A stretch of DNA of 64,000 nucleotides, from the NCBI GenBank assembly GCA_037176705.1, contig CM073895.1:1860001-1924000 (forward strand), in the 5' to 3' direction. This DNA is from Molossus alvarezi (Eukaryota; Chordata; Mammalia; Chiroptera; Molossidae). Numbering within the stretch: the first letter of the stretch is position 1; every line of letters starts with the position of its first letter. The position numbers and the translations under genes were made by a program. Shown one piece after another: positions 33,050-47,165 of this stretch. The notes under the pieces were generated by a model. It worked only from the letters and a program-made list of their open reading frames with translations. It was not told where the DNA came from and searched no databases.

Positions 33050-33495
33050 TGGTTCAGAGGGGGTTCACCCATATTTCCCCTTTTTTTGTTTTGTAATTAA
33101 TAACTTTAAAGTAGCATGTGCACGTTCAACGATAGCTTGTCATGTAGGGTTTAGGGGATGCCAGTTTTATGCCCAGCGCTCCACTGTTGGAGAAATAAGT
33201 TCATGCTTTGAGATGTATGGGCTGGCCCACCACCTGTGTTTATTTCCAGTGGCGCCCCCATATGTGCAAAACAGGACAGCCAGTGACGGTTAATGTCTTT
33301 GGCTTTTCCCGGTAGCAGCTGTTCAATGCAAAAACTTGGAATGAATGTCAATGGTAACATGGACCCACTGAAATCGACCAAAGGATGGAATATGTGTTAC
33401 ATCTGCTTGCCATAGGCATTAGGGGTTAACCCCCAGGATAGACTCTTGGCGATGTTGGAGTCCCTCCTAAAAGGGGACATTCTGGGCAAGCCTTA
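33050..33495 (-). pseudogene. Betaretrovirus-like integrase core remnant
   Basis: The minus strand reads through the integrase core, including MGAPLEINTGGGPAHTSQS, where the second catalytic acidic residue should be in T(D/E)NGP but reads N-T-G-G-G-P. It then reads NPTRQAIVERAH with the third catalytic Glu. Stops interrupt the rest. With the env leader and the env at 24-26 kb, all on the minus strand in proper order, it may be the upstream part of the same provirus, split by later insertions. Confidence 0.75.
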
Positions 33496-33507
33496 ATAAT
33501 ATCCTGC

Positions 33508-33720
33508 CCAGTGGGTGTGGCTCAGTGGATGCAGCGTGTCCCATGGACTGAGAGGTCCTGGTAAGACCCCTGGTCAGGGCACTGGCCCGGGTTGTGGGCT
33601 CTGTTCCCCGTAGGGGGCGAGCAGGAGGCCGCCGATGGATGTTTCTCACATCGATGTTTCTATCCCTCGCTTCCCCTCTCTAAAAAGTCAATGAAAACAT
33701 ATTTAAAAATAATAATAATA
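33508..33720 (+). mobile_element. VES-type bat SINE
   Basis: Starts 'gcccagtgggtgtggctcag', has 'ccgtagggggcgagcagg' and ends in an A/AAT-rich tail. Confidence 0.92.
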
Positions 33721-33889
33721 TCTTGAGCTTGCGAAATGGTCAAACGAAAGGTTTTCACGTTCCCGAGCATTCTGGTGAAAAAGGCACGCGAGCTCTGCGC
33801 TGGCGGAAATGCAGGAGTTGCCGCGAGGACGGCGTCCGCCTGCTGATTCCCTGTGTTAAAGGTCCGGGTGGGGACAACTTGAAAAAGAA

Positions 33890-33955
33890 AAGTCTGGCCG
33901 ATGTGTCTCAGTGGTTGAGTGTCGACCCTGCATCAATAAACAAACAAAATATTAC
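33890..33955 (+). mobile_element. SINE head fragment
   Basis: 'gtctggccgatgtgtctcag' through 'gtcgaccctgcat', then an A-rich stretch. Only the first third of a SINE remains. Confidence 0.7.
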
Positions 33956-33989
33956 TAAAGCAGCCACAAAGGATGGTCTGAAATTAATC

Positions 33990-34560
33990 TTGTAACTAGA
34001 AGCAGGTTATGGCAGGTACAGGGCCCAGGTCTGCATCTCCCCTGAGGAAGGTCAATTTTCACCTTCAAGGAGCCCTTGTCTTTCTGCATCTAAGATAACA
34101 CACCTTTGTCAGGTGGAGTGACTTCCCTCTGTCACACCCCTCAGGGCACAACCAGGGCACCAGGGTGGAGACCACACATCCCCTCCTTATCAGGGTCATG
34201 TGAATTGTTGACTGTGAACTGTCCTGCACCACCAGGTAAAGGAGCCTGGGTCTATCATTTACCTGTTGTCCAAGCCCAGGGTTTCCCCGCTTTGCTCTCT
34301 CCGCCCCCTCATCGGTCACCAGTGGGTTCATGCACCCCACTCACATCTTCTCTTTTGAGTGTCGGGTATAAATTAAGGGCACAGCTGCCATTCCCAGAGC
34401 GTATTTCAATCTCTGAGGTTTTGAATTCCTGGCATTTGACAGTTTGGCTCAAATAAACTCACAACGTTCTCAGCTTAGAACGTTTCTTTTGTCGACAGGA
34501 CTTGGCAGGATTCCAAAGAACCTCACCCAGGACCACCCTGCGGACCCAGACCTGGTGCCA
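33990..34560 (+). mobile_element. Probable solo LTR
   Basis: Contains a TATA box (ggtataaattaagg near 34,367) and an AATAAA signal (near 34,451) about 85 bases apart, followed by a U5-like stretch. This order is typical of an LTR. No internal retroviral genes follow. Ends and target-site duplication were not resolved. Confidence 0.5.
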
Positions 34561-34659
34561 GAATCCAGCTCTGCTCTGCGTCAGGTGAACGTGGGGAGCG
34601 GTCTCTGCGGTCCAGGCCCCTCCCCGGCTTGTGGGAGAGGGTCTGACCTCATGTGAGCT

Positions 34660-35055
34660 GCACTGTGAAATCCTGTATCTTTGATGGGCTCTCTAGGGTT
34701 TTCTATGTACAATATCATGTCATCTGAGAATGACAGTGTCACTTCCTCCTGTCCAATTTCGATGTCTTTTATTTGTTTCTTCTTGTCTAATAGCTGTGGC
34801 TAAGACTTCTTGTACTTTGCTGAATAAGAGCGGCGACGCAGACATCCCTGTCTCGTTCCTGTTCTTAAGGGAAATGCTTTTAGTTTTTGTCCATTGAGTA
34901 TGATGTTGTCCATAGGTTTTTCATATGTGGCCTTTATTATCTTGAGATATGATCCCTCTATTCCCACTCTGCAGAGTGTTTTTATCAGAAATGGGTGCTG
35001 GATTTTCTCAAATACTTTTTCATCATCTGTTGATATGTATATGACTTTTGTTTTT
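34660..35055 (-). mobile_element. L1 ORF2 fragment (reverse transcriptase region), inverted
   Basis: Reverse-complement L1 sequence. It appears to continue at 35,520-35,580 and then 39,172-41,320, split by SINEs and by a second L1 insertion. Confidence 0.8.
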
Positions 35056-35306
35056 TGTTTTTTTTATCCTCACCCGAGGACATTTTTCCATTTTTTGTTC
35101 GGGTAGAGTGGGAGGGAGAGAGAGGAACAGAGAGAGAGAGAGAAACATCAATGCGAAAGGAACACATTGAATGGCTGCCACCGCACGACCGACCAGGGCC
35201 GGGGACAAACTGCAACCGAGGTACGCGCCCTTAACGGGAACCGAACCCGGGTCTCTCAGGACCGCAGGCCGACGCTCTAACCGCTGAGCCAAACCGGCCA
35301 GGGCTG
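35056..35306 (-). mobile_element. VES-type bat SINE
   Basis: From 'ttttatcctcacccgagg' to 'aaaccggccagggc'; inserted in L1. Confidence 0.95.
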
Positions 35307-35321
35307 TATATGACTTTTTTC

Positions 35322-35520
35322 CCCCCTCAGATAATGTGGGAAGGAGAAAGAGAGAAACATCAACGTGAGAGGGACACATCAGCTGGTTGCCTCCCGTAAG
35401 ACCCCAACCAGGGCCAGGGATGATTTGCAACCAAGGTGCGTGTCCTTGACTAGAATCGAACCCGAGACTCATTGGTCCTCTGGCTGACACTCTATCGCTG
35501 TGCCAAACCAGCCTGGGCTG
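35322..35520 (-). mobile_element. VES-type bat SINE
   Basis: GA-rich tail to 'aaaccagcctgggc'; adjacent to the previous SINE and still inside L1. Confidence 0.9.
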
Positions 35521-35582
35521 AATAATTTTTACCTTTCATTTACTTTATGTGCTCCATCACATTTCTTTATTTTTCATTTTTT

Positions 35583-35975
35583 AAATTTTTAGTAATTTAT
35601 TTTTGTTACAGTTGTTTCTTCTTTTTTCCCCATTGACACCTTCCTCCCCATCCCCCCCCACCACATCCCCAGCTTTGTTGTCTATGTCCATTGGTTACAC
35701 ATACATGCATATAAGTTCTGTGGTTTATCTCTTCCCTCTGACCACAGCCTCCTTTGAAGATTGTCAGTCTGTACCCTACTTCTATGTCTTTGGGTCTATT
35801 TTATTAATCAGTTCGTTTTGTTCATTGTATTCCACAAATGAGTGAGATCATGTGATATTTATCTTTCTCTGCTTGGCTTGTTTCGCTTGGGATAATACTC
35901 TCCAGGTCCCTCCATGTCGTCTCAAAGGATAAGAGGTCTTTTTTTCTTACAGCTGCATAGTACTCCATTGACAGC
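35583..35975 (-). mobile_element. L1 3' end fragment, inverted
   Basis: Contains 'cacaaatgagtgagatcatg' and 'agctgcatagtactccattg', typical of the region near the L1 3' end read in reverse. It continues at 36,690 after a SINE and other sequence. Confidence 0.8.
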
Positions 35976-35979
35976 TTTT

Positions 35980-36233
35980 TGTTTTTAATCCTCGTGTGAG
36001 GACATTTTTGCATTCTTCTTCAGATAGAGCAGAAGGGAGAGAGGGAGGAAGAGAGAGAGAGAAAACATCGATGTGAGAAAGACACTTGGAATTTTTGCCA
36101 CCCACACGAAACCAACCAGGGCCGGGGACAAGTGGCAACCGAGGTATGTGCCCTTAGTGGGAACCAAACCAGGGTTTCTCCTGTCTGCAGGCCAACGCTC
36201 TAACCGCTGACCCCACCCCAGCCAGGATGGGCC
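35980..36233 (-). mobile_element. VES-type bat SINE
   Basis: Complete reverse-complement SINE inside the L1 3' region. Confidence 0.92.
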
Positions 36234-36234
36234 A

Positions 36235-36690
36235 CAGCTTTTTTTTCTTTTCCTGGATGAGCCAAGCCTCTTAGTTAATTACAACAAGGAGGCGCTCACC
36301 TATTCTCTACTTACACCACCAACACTCAGGCCTGTGCTGGAAACACTGCCTGATCGTGTGCAGACATCATTAGCACCCAGTCCAGGAGCAGCTGAGGCCT
36401 GAGCACGGCTGTCCTGTGCCCTGCAGGAAGCAGCAGGAGACCCACCCACGTCTCTGCGTTTCTTAATCCCTAATGCATTCCAGCATCACCCATCGGGACA
36501 GTGAGTCCAACTTCTACACATTTGAGAAATCGACCTTTGCGCAACAACCCAGCACCCTCCAGGGTTTAAGAGAAGAATGTTACTTGTGCAAGTCAGAACC
36601 TGATACCAATTGAATGATAACAGCTTTGCCAATAAACAGGGAAATGCTCTTCCATGGCTCCGAAGACAGACTGACTCAGCCGCAGGTCCC
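36235..36690. other. Sequence without recognised gene or repeat
   Basis: Lies between two parts of the same L1 fragment, so it is probably an insertion; its nature is not recognised. Confidence 0.4.
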
Positions 36691-37985
36691 AACGTCACGT
36701 GGAGCTGTCCACAGCTTCTTCATCCTCTCGTCTGCTGACGGACACTTGGGCTGTTTCCAGATCTTAGCGACTGTAAACAGTGCTGCTATGAACATGGGGG
36801 TACATATGTTCATCCTGATTGGTGTTTCAGGCTTCTTAGGGTACATTCCTAGATGTGGGATCACTGGATCAAAGGGCATTTCAATTTTTAATTTTTTGAG
36901 GTAACACCGTAGTGTTTTCCACAGTGGCTGCACCAGTCTGCATTCCCACCAGCAGTGTACTAGAGTCCCCTTTTCTCCACACCCTCGCCAACACTTGTTT
37001 GATGATTTGTTGATGGCAGCCATCCTGACAGGTGTGAGGTCATACCTCATAGTCATTTTAATTTGCATCTCTTTGATGTTTAGTGTTGTTGAGCATTTCT
37101 TCATATGTCTCTTGGCCATTTGTATGTCCTGTTTAGAGAGGTGTCTCTTTAGGTCCCCTGCCCATTTTTCAATTGAGTTCTTTGTCTTCCTTTTGTTGAG
37201 TTGTATGAGCACTTTATGTATTTCGGAAATTACCCCCTTCTCTGCTGTATCGTTGGCAATGATCCCCCCATGTAGTGGGTTCCCTTTCCAATTTGATGGT
37301 TGTATTTTTTGCTGTGCAGAAGCTTTTTAGTTTGATGTAGTCCCATGTGTTCATTGTTTTCTTTGTTTCTTTTGCCTTAGGTGTTGTATCTGTGAAAATT
37401 CTGCTGTGTGTGATGTCTGAAATTTTGTTGCCTACAATTTCTTCTAGGATTTTGATGGATTCACTTGTCACATTTAAGTCTTTTATCCATTATAAGTTTA
37501 TTCTTGTGTATGGCATAAGTTGGTGGTCTAGCTTCGTTTTTTTGCAGGTAGTTGTACAGTTTTCCCAACACCATTTATTGAAGAGACTGTCATGACTCCT
37601 TATGCTCTTGACACCTTTGTCAAATATTAATTGAACATGATGTCTTGGGTCCATTTCTCAGTTCTCTGTTCTGGTCCATTGATCTATACGCCTGTTCTTG
37701 TGCCTGTACCAGGCTGTTTAGATTATGGTGGCTTTTTAGTATAACCTGATATCTGGCATTGTGATCGCTCCTACTTTGTTCTTCTTTTTAAAGATTGCTG
37801 GGGTTATTCAGGGTTTTTTTGTTTTGTTTTGTTTCATACAAACTTTTGGCGTATTTTTTCCAGTTCTGTGCAGTATATTATTGGTATTTTGATGAGGATT
37901 GCATTGAATATATAGATTGCTTTGGGTAGTATGGACATTTTAATGATGTTAATTCTTCCAATCCATCAACACGGTATATGCAAAT
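36690..37985 (-). mobile_element. L1 ORF2 3' half, inverted
   Basis: The minus strand reads the ORF2p end ([40 protein letters not shown]) and upstream ORF2p motifs ([13 protein letters not shown]...WGDH). Several frameshifts. Same orientation as the other L1 parts around it. Confidence 0.92.
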
Positions 37986-38009
37986 TATCATTGACACAGT
38001 ATTAAATTA

Positions 38010-38620
38010 TAAAGACCTATTCAAATTTCTCCAGTTGTGCTACTAACATCCTAACCCAGGACCCAGCATGTCTCTCTCCATCTCCTTCAGTCCAGAACAG
38101 ATCTCCAGTCTTTGTCTCTCCTGACCTTGCTGTCTCTGAAGCACACGACCAATCGGTATAATGTTCTTCATTTGGGTCTGTATGATGTTCTCCTAAAATT
38201 AGATCCAGATTATGCTTTTTTGTTGTTATTGGCAGGAATGAAACAGAAGTGATAGTGTTTCCTCGGTGCATTGTCCCAAGGGGCACCTAATATTCACTCT
38301 GTCCCCAGGTCCCGTCATGTAAACTCTGATTACTTGGTCCGGGTGTCTACCAGCTCCCTCCTCCGCTAGTTAAGATTCACCCCTGCAGGAAGCATTTGGT
38401 GGGCAGGCACCTGGGGGCGATGCAAACATCTTGTGTCTGGTCCACTTCCACCTGTTAGCATTAGTATCCACTGGCGATTCCCTCTGAAATAATTATTACT
38501 TCGGTGGTTCCCAATGGGGCCCTTTCCCTAATTCTATCCTACAGTAAGGATTCTTGTTTTACTCTGCAGAGGAAGCCTCGCTGTCACTGGAGGAACAGGG
38601 GCGAGTGTGCATTTCACAGA
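38010..38620. mobile_element. Possible ancient L1-type 3' fragment
   Basis: The sequence around 'cctaaaattagatccagat' and 'ttggcaggaatgaaacagaa' looks like an old mammalian interspersed repeat, probably L1M-type 3' sequence. Family and orientation were not confirmed. Confidence 0.35.
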
Positions 38621-39172
38621 AACCACCCTCCTGGCGGGCTGCTCGCGGAGAGCAAGTCAACAGTCCTTACAGGGCGCAGGCTGCCCGGGGACCCTGTTTC
38701 CACAGCGGTTTAGTCTCACTCATTCGGGTGGACCCCTTGCGTGCACGGCCCCTCTGCTTTAGGGAAGGAGACATTTCAGACGGTCCACCCCTGGCTCCCA
38801 ACCACACCGGGGGTGACAAGGTGGCCGTGGGGAGAAGTGTCACCCTGGCTGCTGGGCGCATCTCGCCCTCCACCTGGGCTCCACCCAAGCTCCTCCTGGA
38901 CCCCCATTGGCCAGAACCCAGGTGCCAGGGCGGGCGGGGTCACCAGACGGAGCCCTAAGGCGCCCTCCTCTTCCGGAGGCTGGAGGTAGGGGGTCAGCGC
39001 CCTGTCCATCCCCGGGGTTCTGGGCAGAGAGCTCCGCCACGGCAGCGTCCAGCTGACAAGGGTGCTGACCTCGCGCACAGCAGGAGCCGGGTCTGTGCTG
39101 AGGGGTCCCTGTCGCCCAGCCCCCCTCCGACCCTGTCCGATGCCTCAGCTTTGGCTCCATGGCCACCCATTG
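38620..39172. other. GC-rich insert without recognised gene
   Basis: A GC-rich, CpG-containing island between AT-rich L1 segments. No supported coding region. Confidence 0.5.
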
Positions 39173-41320
39173 CATTTATTGATTTGCAAATATTGTACCA
39201 GCCTTGCATCCCTGAGATAAAGCCCACCTGGTTGTGGTGGACACATTGTTGGATCCCACTAGCTAATATTTTGTTGAGAATGTTGGTCTCTATGTTCATC
39301 AGGGATATTGGCTTGTAATTCTCTTTGTAGTGTCTTTATCTGGTTTTGGAATTAGGATTATCCTGGCCTCATAGAGAGAGCTTGGAAGTCTTCCTTCCTC
39401 TTGATTTTTTTGGAATAGTTTGAAAAGAATTCGTGTTAGTTCTTCTTTGGATGTTTTGTAAAACTTCCCTGTGAGGCTGTCTTGACTCAGGCTTCTGTTC
39501 GGTGGGGATTTATTGATTGCTGCTTTAGTTTCCTTAGTTGTTATTGGTCTGTTTGGGTTTACTGGCTCTTGCTGGTTTAGTTTTGGGAGACTGATTCTAA
39601 AAATTGGTCCATTGTTTCTGGATTTTGTTTATTTGGGTCTTTTGTCTTTGTTTCTTGGTGAAGCTGGCTAAAGGCTCATCAATCTTGTTTATTTTTTCAA
39701 AGATCCTGGTCTGGGTTTCATTGATCTTTTGTATTATTTTTTCATATGTTTGTTTTTGTCTCTGCCATTTATTTCCAATCTGATCTTTATTATTTCCTTC
39801 TTTCTGCTATTTCTGGGTTTTTCTCTTTGTTCACTATCTAGTTCTTTAAGTTTTAGGCTTAGTCAATTACAAATTTTTCTTTGTTCTCGAGGGAGGACTG
39901 AAACACTATGAACTTCCCTCTTAAAACTGCTTTTGCTGCATTTCATACATTTTGTCGCTTCCTTTTCATTGAGTAAACCATTCATTGTTTAATAACATGG
40001 TATTTAGACTCCATGTGTTTGAATGTTTTTGAGTGGTTTTTATTCTAATTATTTTTTAGTTACATGCCGTTGTGATCTGAGAAGATGCTTGATATGATTT
40101 CAAACTTCTTGAACTTGTAGAGATTTAGTTTGTGTCCTAACATGTGATCTATCTTTGAAAATGTCCCATGTGCACTTGAGAAGAATGTATATCCTCCATT
40201 TTCTGAGTGTTATTCTCTGTAAATATCGATGAAATCCATCTGATCTTATGTGTCATATAAGTCTCCATTTCATTGTTAATTTTTAGTCTAGAGGATCTAT
40301 CCAGTGATGCTCTGGTTGTATTGCCGTCGATTTCTCCTTTGAAGTCCTCTAGAAGTTTTGTAATATCTTTTGGTGCTCCTATGTTGGGTGCATATATGGT
40401 TACCAAGGTTATATCCTCCTGTTGGATAGATCCTTTCAATATTATGTAGTGGCCTTCTTTGTCTCCAGTTATGGCCTCCATTTTGAAATCTATTTTATCA
40501 GAGATGAGTGTTGCTACTCCAGCTTTTTTTATTTTCTTTTCCATTTTCTGGGAAGTTTCTCCATCCTTTCACATTCATCCTGTGTGAGTCTTTTGTTCGC
40601 AGGTGGCCTCTTGTAGACAACATGTATATGGGTCATGCTTTCTTATTCATTCAGCTACTACATGTCTTTAGATTCGAGCATTCAATCCATTGATATTTAA
40701 GGTTATTATTGATAGGTACTCTTTCTTGCCCATTTTGTTTATTATGCCTATGTTCTCTCTCTATTGCTTCTGTTTATCACAGGAGTCCCTTTAACATTTC
40801 TTCTATGCTGGTTTGCTGGTAATATATTCATTTAGCCTTTTTTGTTCATCTGGGAAGCTCTTTATTTCAACTTTTATTTTGAGTGGACAGAGTTGGATTT
40901 AGTTTCTTGTCTGTCATTACTTTGAATATATCAATCCATTTCCTTCTGTCCTGTAGTGATACTGTTGAGAAATCCGCTAATGTGTGGGCTCTTTTGTAGG
41001 TAAAATGTTGTTTTTCTCTGGTTGCCTTTAAGATTCTCAATTTCTCTTTCATTTTTGGCATTTTAATTATGATTTGTCTTGGTATGGGCCTCATTGCCTT
41101 CTTTTTTCTTCGGACTTTCTGTGCTTCCCAAACTTGTATGGCTTTTTCCTTCACCATGTTAGGGAAGTCTTTTGACACTCTTTCTTCAAACAGATTCTCT
41201 AACCCTTGATCACTTTCTTCTTCTTCTGGTATTTCTATGATGTAGATGTTGTTACATTTCATTGTGTCTGACAGCTCTCTTAAACGGAACTCCAGTTTTT
41301 TCTATTTTGATTTATTTTCT
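39172..41320 (-). mobile_element. L1 ORF2 5' part and ORF1, inverted
   Basis: The minus strand reads ORF1p C-terminal sequence at 40,867-41,262 (EIPEEEESDQGLENLFEE, PRQIIIKMPKMKEKLR). It reads ORF2p endonuclease/linker sequence at 40,149-40,544 (GVATLISDKIDFK, ITLVTIYAPN). Stops and frameshifts make it inactive. Confidence 0.92.
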
Positions 41321-41321
41321 T

Positions 41322-41530
41322 TTTTTCTTTATTGATTTGAGAGAGAGAGGAAGGGAGAGGGAGAGAGAGATGGAAACATCAATGAGAGAGAACATTGATC
41401 GGCTGCCTCCTGCATGTCCCTCACTGGGGATCAGGCCCACAACCTGAGCATGTGCTCTGACTCGGAATGAAACTGGCAACCTCTTAGTGCCATGGTTCCA
41501 TACACAGCCACTGAGCTTCACTGGCTGGGT
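41322..41530 (-). mobile_element. VES-type bat SINE
   Basis: Reverse-complement SINE with 'cttcactggctgggtg' at its head; splits L1 ORF1. Confidence 0.9.
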
Positions 41531-41564
41531 GCAATTTTAGTTTACTTTTACTTTTAATATTTAA

Positions 41565-41790
41565 TGAGAATATGTTTATTGATTTTAGATAGAGGAAGGA
41601 CAAGAGAGAGAGACAGACAGACAGACAGACAAACATCAATGTCAGAAACATTGTTGGTTTCCTCTCATATGGGTCCCAACCAGGAACCAATCCTGCAACC
41701 TAGGTATGTGCTCTGACCAGGGATTGAACCGACAAACTTTTGGTGTATGGGATAATGCTGCAACCAACTGAGCTACACTGGCCAAGGCTC
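41565..41790 (-). mobile_element. VES-type bat SINE
   Basis: Contains an acag microsatellite in its tail (41,611-41,633) and ends 'tacactggccaaggc'. Confidence 0.9.
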
Positions 41791-41960
41791 TCCTACCTGT
41801 TTTTAAATTGTTTTTCATTTTGGTTCACTGTTTGAATGACTTTTTTACCCCCTTTTTTTTTTTAATTTGCTGATCTGATCCTCAACTTCCTCTTATATGC
41901 TACTTATTCCTTCCAGTGTGTTCTATTTTTGTGTGTGTGTGTTCTTATATTTCACGTTTA
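41791..41960 (-). mobile_element. L1 ORF1 fragment, inverted
   Basis: Short reverse-complement piece that looks like the ORF1 coiled-coil region, continuing the L1 interrupted by the SINEs. Confidence 0.55.
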
Positions 41961-42412
41961 ATTGATATTTTCTTCTAAAAGATCATAGCAAACATGTTAA
42001 CATATATCAAAAGCAGTTATAAAATAGAAACTCCTTCCCATGGACATGACTTTTGAAAAACAGAAACAACTTTTAGAAAGAGAATTTATAGAAATATACA
42101 ATTGGTTGCTCATATAATACTGACATGCAGTTATTCTGAACATACTGTTATTATTTATTTCCAGATAACAGAAGCAGTCTAATATTTTAATCCAGAAAAT
42201 AAAGGCAATTGCTGGCTGGCCTTAAGAGATACTACATCTACACGTTTGAAAAATAAAGATCAAGAGTCAAGCTAAACTTACAAACCTGGTAACTTCTTAT
42301 TTACTAGATAAATTGAATATACCTAAAAAGTTACATATTAAGATATTATATGATCTATACAAAAAAACCCAAACCTTAAAATCAAAAAGTATTATGGAAT
42401 TAAAAACAATTT
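41960..42412. other. AT-rich sequence, partly duplicated
   Basis: No gene seen. From about 42,235 onward it is a direct duplicate of 10,195-10,360. Confidence 0.6.
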
Positions 42413-42640
42413 TTTTTATCCTCACTTGAGGACACCCTTGCATTTATCTTCAGATAGAGCGGGAGGGAGAGAGAAACATCAGTATGAGAGAGACACACCA
42501 AGTAGTCACCATCCACATGACCCCAACCGGGACCAGAGACAAACTGCAACCAAGGCACAGGCCCTTAGTGGGAATCGAACCTGGGACTCCCCCATCCATG
42601 GGCTGATGCTCTAACCGCTCAGTCAAGCTGGCCAGGGCTG
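42412..42640 (-). mobile_element. VES-type bat SINE
   Basis: Same insertion as 10,360-10,605. Confidence 0.9.
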
Positions 42641-42718
42641 GAATTAAAATTGTAAAATGGAGGACATAGAGATAGGCGTCTTAGAAAAATTTTGACTCGA
42701 GTTATTAAAACCAAAGCA

Positions 42719-42930
42719 GCCCTGGCCTGAGTGTCTCAGCTGGTTGGAGTGTCATCCTGTGCACCAAAAGATGGACAGCTTGACTTCTGGTCAAGGCATA
42801 TTCCTGATTTGCAGGTTCAATACCAGGTCTGGTCTAGGTGCATACGGGAGGTAACAAATGGACGTTTCTCTCTCACATTGATATTTGTCTCTCTCTCCTC
42901 TCTCTGTCTCTCTAAAATCAACTTTTAATA
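42719..42930 (+). mobile_element. VES-type bat SINE
   Basis: Same insertion as 10,693-10,895. Confidence 0.85.
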
Positions 42931-42944
42931 AACAGTGTTGTGTA

Positions 42945-43185
42945 CTGGCCCATTTGGCTCAACAGTTAGAGCATTGGCCTGCAGACCATAGAGACCTGGG
43001 TTTGGTTCCTGCTAAGGGCACATACCTCGGTTGCAGTTTGTCCCCGACCCTGGTTGGGGCCATGTAGGTGGCGATCAGTCGATGTGTCTTTCTCACATTG
43101 ATGTTTCTCTCTCTCTTCCTTCCTCTCTCCCTCCCACTCTATCTGAAGATGAATGCAAAAATGTCCTTGGGTTAGGATTTAAAAA
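42945..43185 (+). mobile_element. VES-type bat SINE
   Basis: Complete plus-strand SINE, ending 'atgtccttgggttaggattt' plus A-rich tail. Confidence 0.92.
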
Positions 43186-43187
43186 AA

Positions 43188-43462
43188 TTGTTAAATGCAC
43201 ATGAACTAACTAATACATTACTTAGAAGTTGATCTCATTTTTAAAATGTGGGCCTTGGGCTGATTTGCCAAACTCTGGGGAAAGAGAGGGAGAGCAAAAA
43301 AGAAGTTAACAATTTCCTCCTTTCTTTTTAAGTATTTATACTAAATAAGGTAATTGAAAAACCAACTTTTGTGTGGAAGATTCAGTAGGTGACTTGTACT
43401 TAGAAATTACAATGAAAAAGAACTCATATTTATTTAACTAATGGGGGATTGCACTGTTTTAG
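43188..43462 (+). repeat. 275-bp direct duplication, copy A
   Basis: From 'ttgttaaatgcacatgaact' to 'ggattgcactgttttag'. Copy B is at 43,854-44,132 with few differences. A SINE begins exactly at the end of copy A. Confidence 0.92.
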
Positions 43463-43680
43463 TGTCTGGCCAGTGTGGCTCACTGGTTGAGCACTGATCC
43501 ATGCACCAAGAGGTAACTGGTTCGATTCCCAGTCAGGGTACATGCCCAGGTTGTGGGCCCGATCCCCAGTGGGGGCATGCAGGAGGCGGCCAGTCGATGT
43601 TATCTCTCATTGATTTTTCTCTCTCTCTCTCCCTCTCAATTCCTGTCTCTGTAAAATCAATAACGAAAAAATACACACAC
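43463..43680 (+). mobile_element. VES-type bat SINE
   Basis: Has 'ggccagtgtggctcactgg', 'ggttcgattcccagtcaggg', 'gatccccagtgggggc' and an A/CA-rich tail. Confidence 0.93.
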
Positions 43681-43853
43681 ACACAAAACATATTCTCAGG
43701 TGAAGATGAAAATAAAAACAAATGCCAAAGCAGTATTTTTCTTGATGTCCTCAGCTTCTTAACTAAGCCCCAAATAGTTTACGTCTATCAGCCAAATTTA
43801 ATCCAAGAGTAGACTTTTCAAACACAATACTGTCAAACTTCTTCCAGTGATAT

Positions 43854-44132
43854 TTGTTAAATGCACATGAACTAACTAATACATTACTTAGAAGTTGATC
43901 TCGTTTTTAAAATGTGGGCCTTGGGCTGATTTGCAAAAAACACTGGGGAAAGAGAGAGGGAGAGCAAAAAAGAAGTTAACAATTTCCTCATTTCTTTTTA
44001 AGTATTTATACTAAATAAGGTAATTGAAAAACCAACTTTTGTGTGGAAGATTCAGTAGGTGACTTGTACTTAGAAATTACAATGGAAAAGACTCACATTT
44101 ATTTAACTAATGGGGGATTGCACTGTTTTAGG
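43854..44132 (+). repeat. 275-bp direct duplication, copy B
   Basis: Second copy of 43,188-43,462; after it the sequence becomes unique. Confidence 0.92.
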
Positions 44133-44271
44133 TCAACAAAAATTCAGAAGGATTGCAGTTTTGTAAGCGACTGAATCTGTAACATACACACATGTCATAA
44201 ACAAAAGAGGTGGTGATGCAGAGATGCGTAGATTCAATTTCTGATTCAGTCAAATAAAAGCTCAAGTGTTT

Positions 44272-44530
44272 AGCCCTGGCCAGTTTGGCTCAGCGGTTAG
44301 AGCGTCTGCCTGCGGTCCGGAGAGACCCGGGTTCGGTTCCCGCTAAGGGCACGTACTTCGGTTGCAGTTTGTCCCCGGCCCTGGTTGGTCGTGCGGATGG
44401 CAGCCACTCGATGTGTCCCTTCACGTCGATGTTTCTCTCTCTCTCTCCCTTCCTCTCTCTGCCTCCCACTCTGTCTGTACAAAAAAAAATAAAGGAAAAA
44501 TATCCTCGGGTGAGGATAAAAAAAATAAAA
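44272..44530 (+). mobile_element. VES-type bat SINE
   Basis: Very well preserved: 'ccctggccagtttggctcag', 'cgggttcggttcccgctaag' and 'atcctcgggtgaggataaa'. It lies just beyond the 3' end of the TMEM209 pseudogene. Confidence 0.95.
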
Positions 44531-44574
44531 ATAAAATAAAAGCCCAAGTGTTTGGAATCACATGATCCCACCAC

Positions 44575-47165
<2,591 letters not shown>

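Larger units (their letters stand above)
42235..42955 (+). repeat. Direct duplicate of 10,195-10,920
   Basis: Shares the AT-rich part, two SINEs and the head of a third SINE. Here the third SINE is complete (42,945-43,185); the other copy stops inside it. Confidence 0.88.

Noticed and set aside
36486..36698. Unique sequence between L1 halves as a gene fragment
   Set aside because: No splice signals, domain or similarity recognised.
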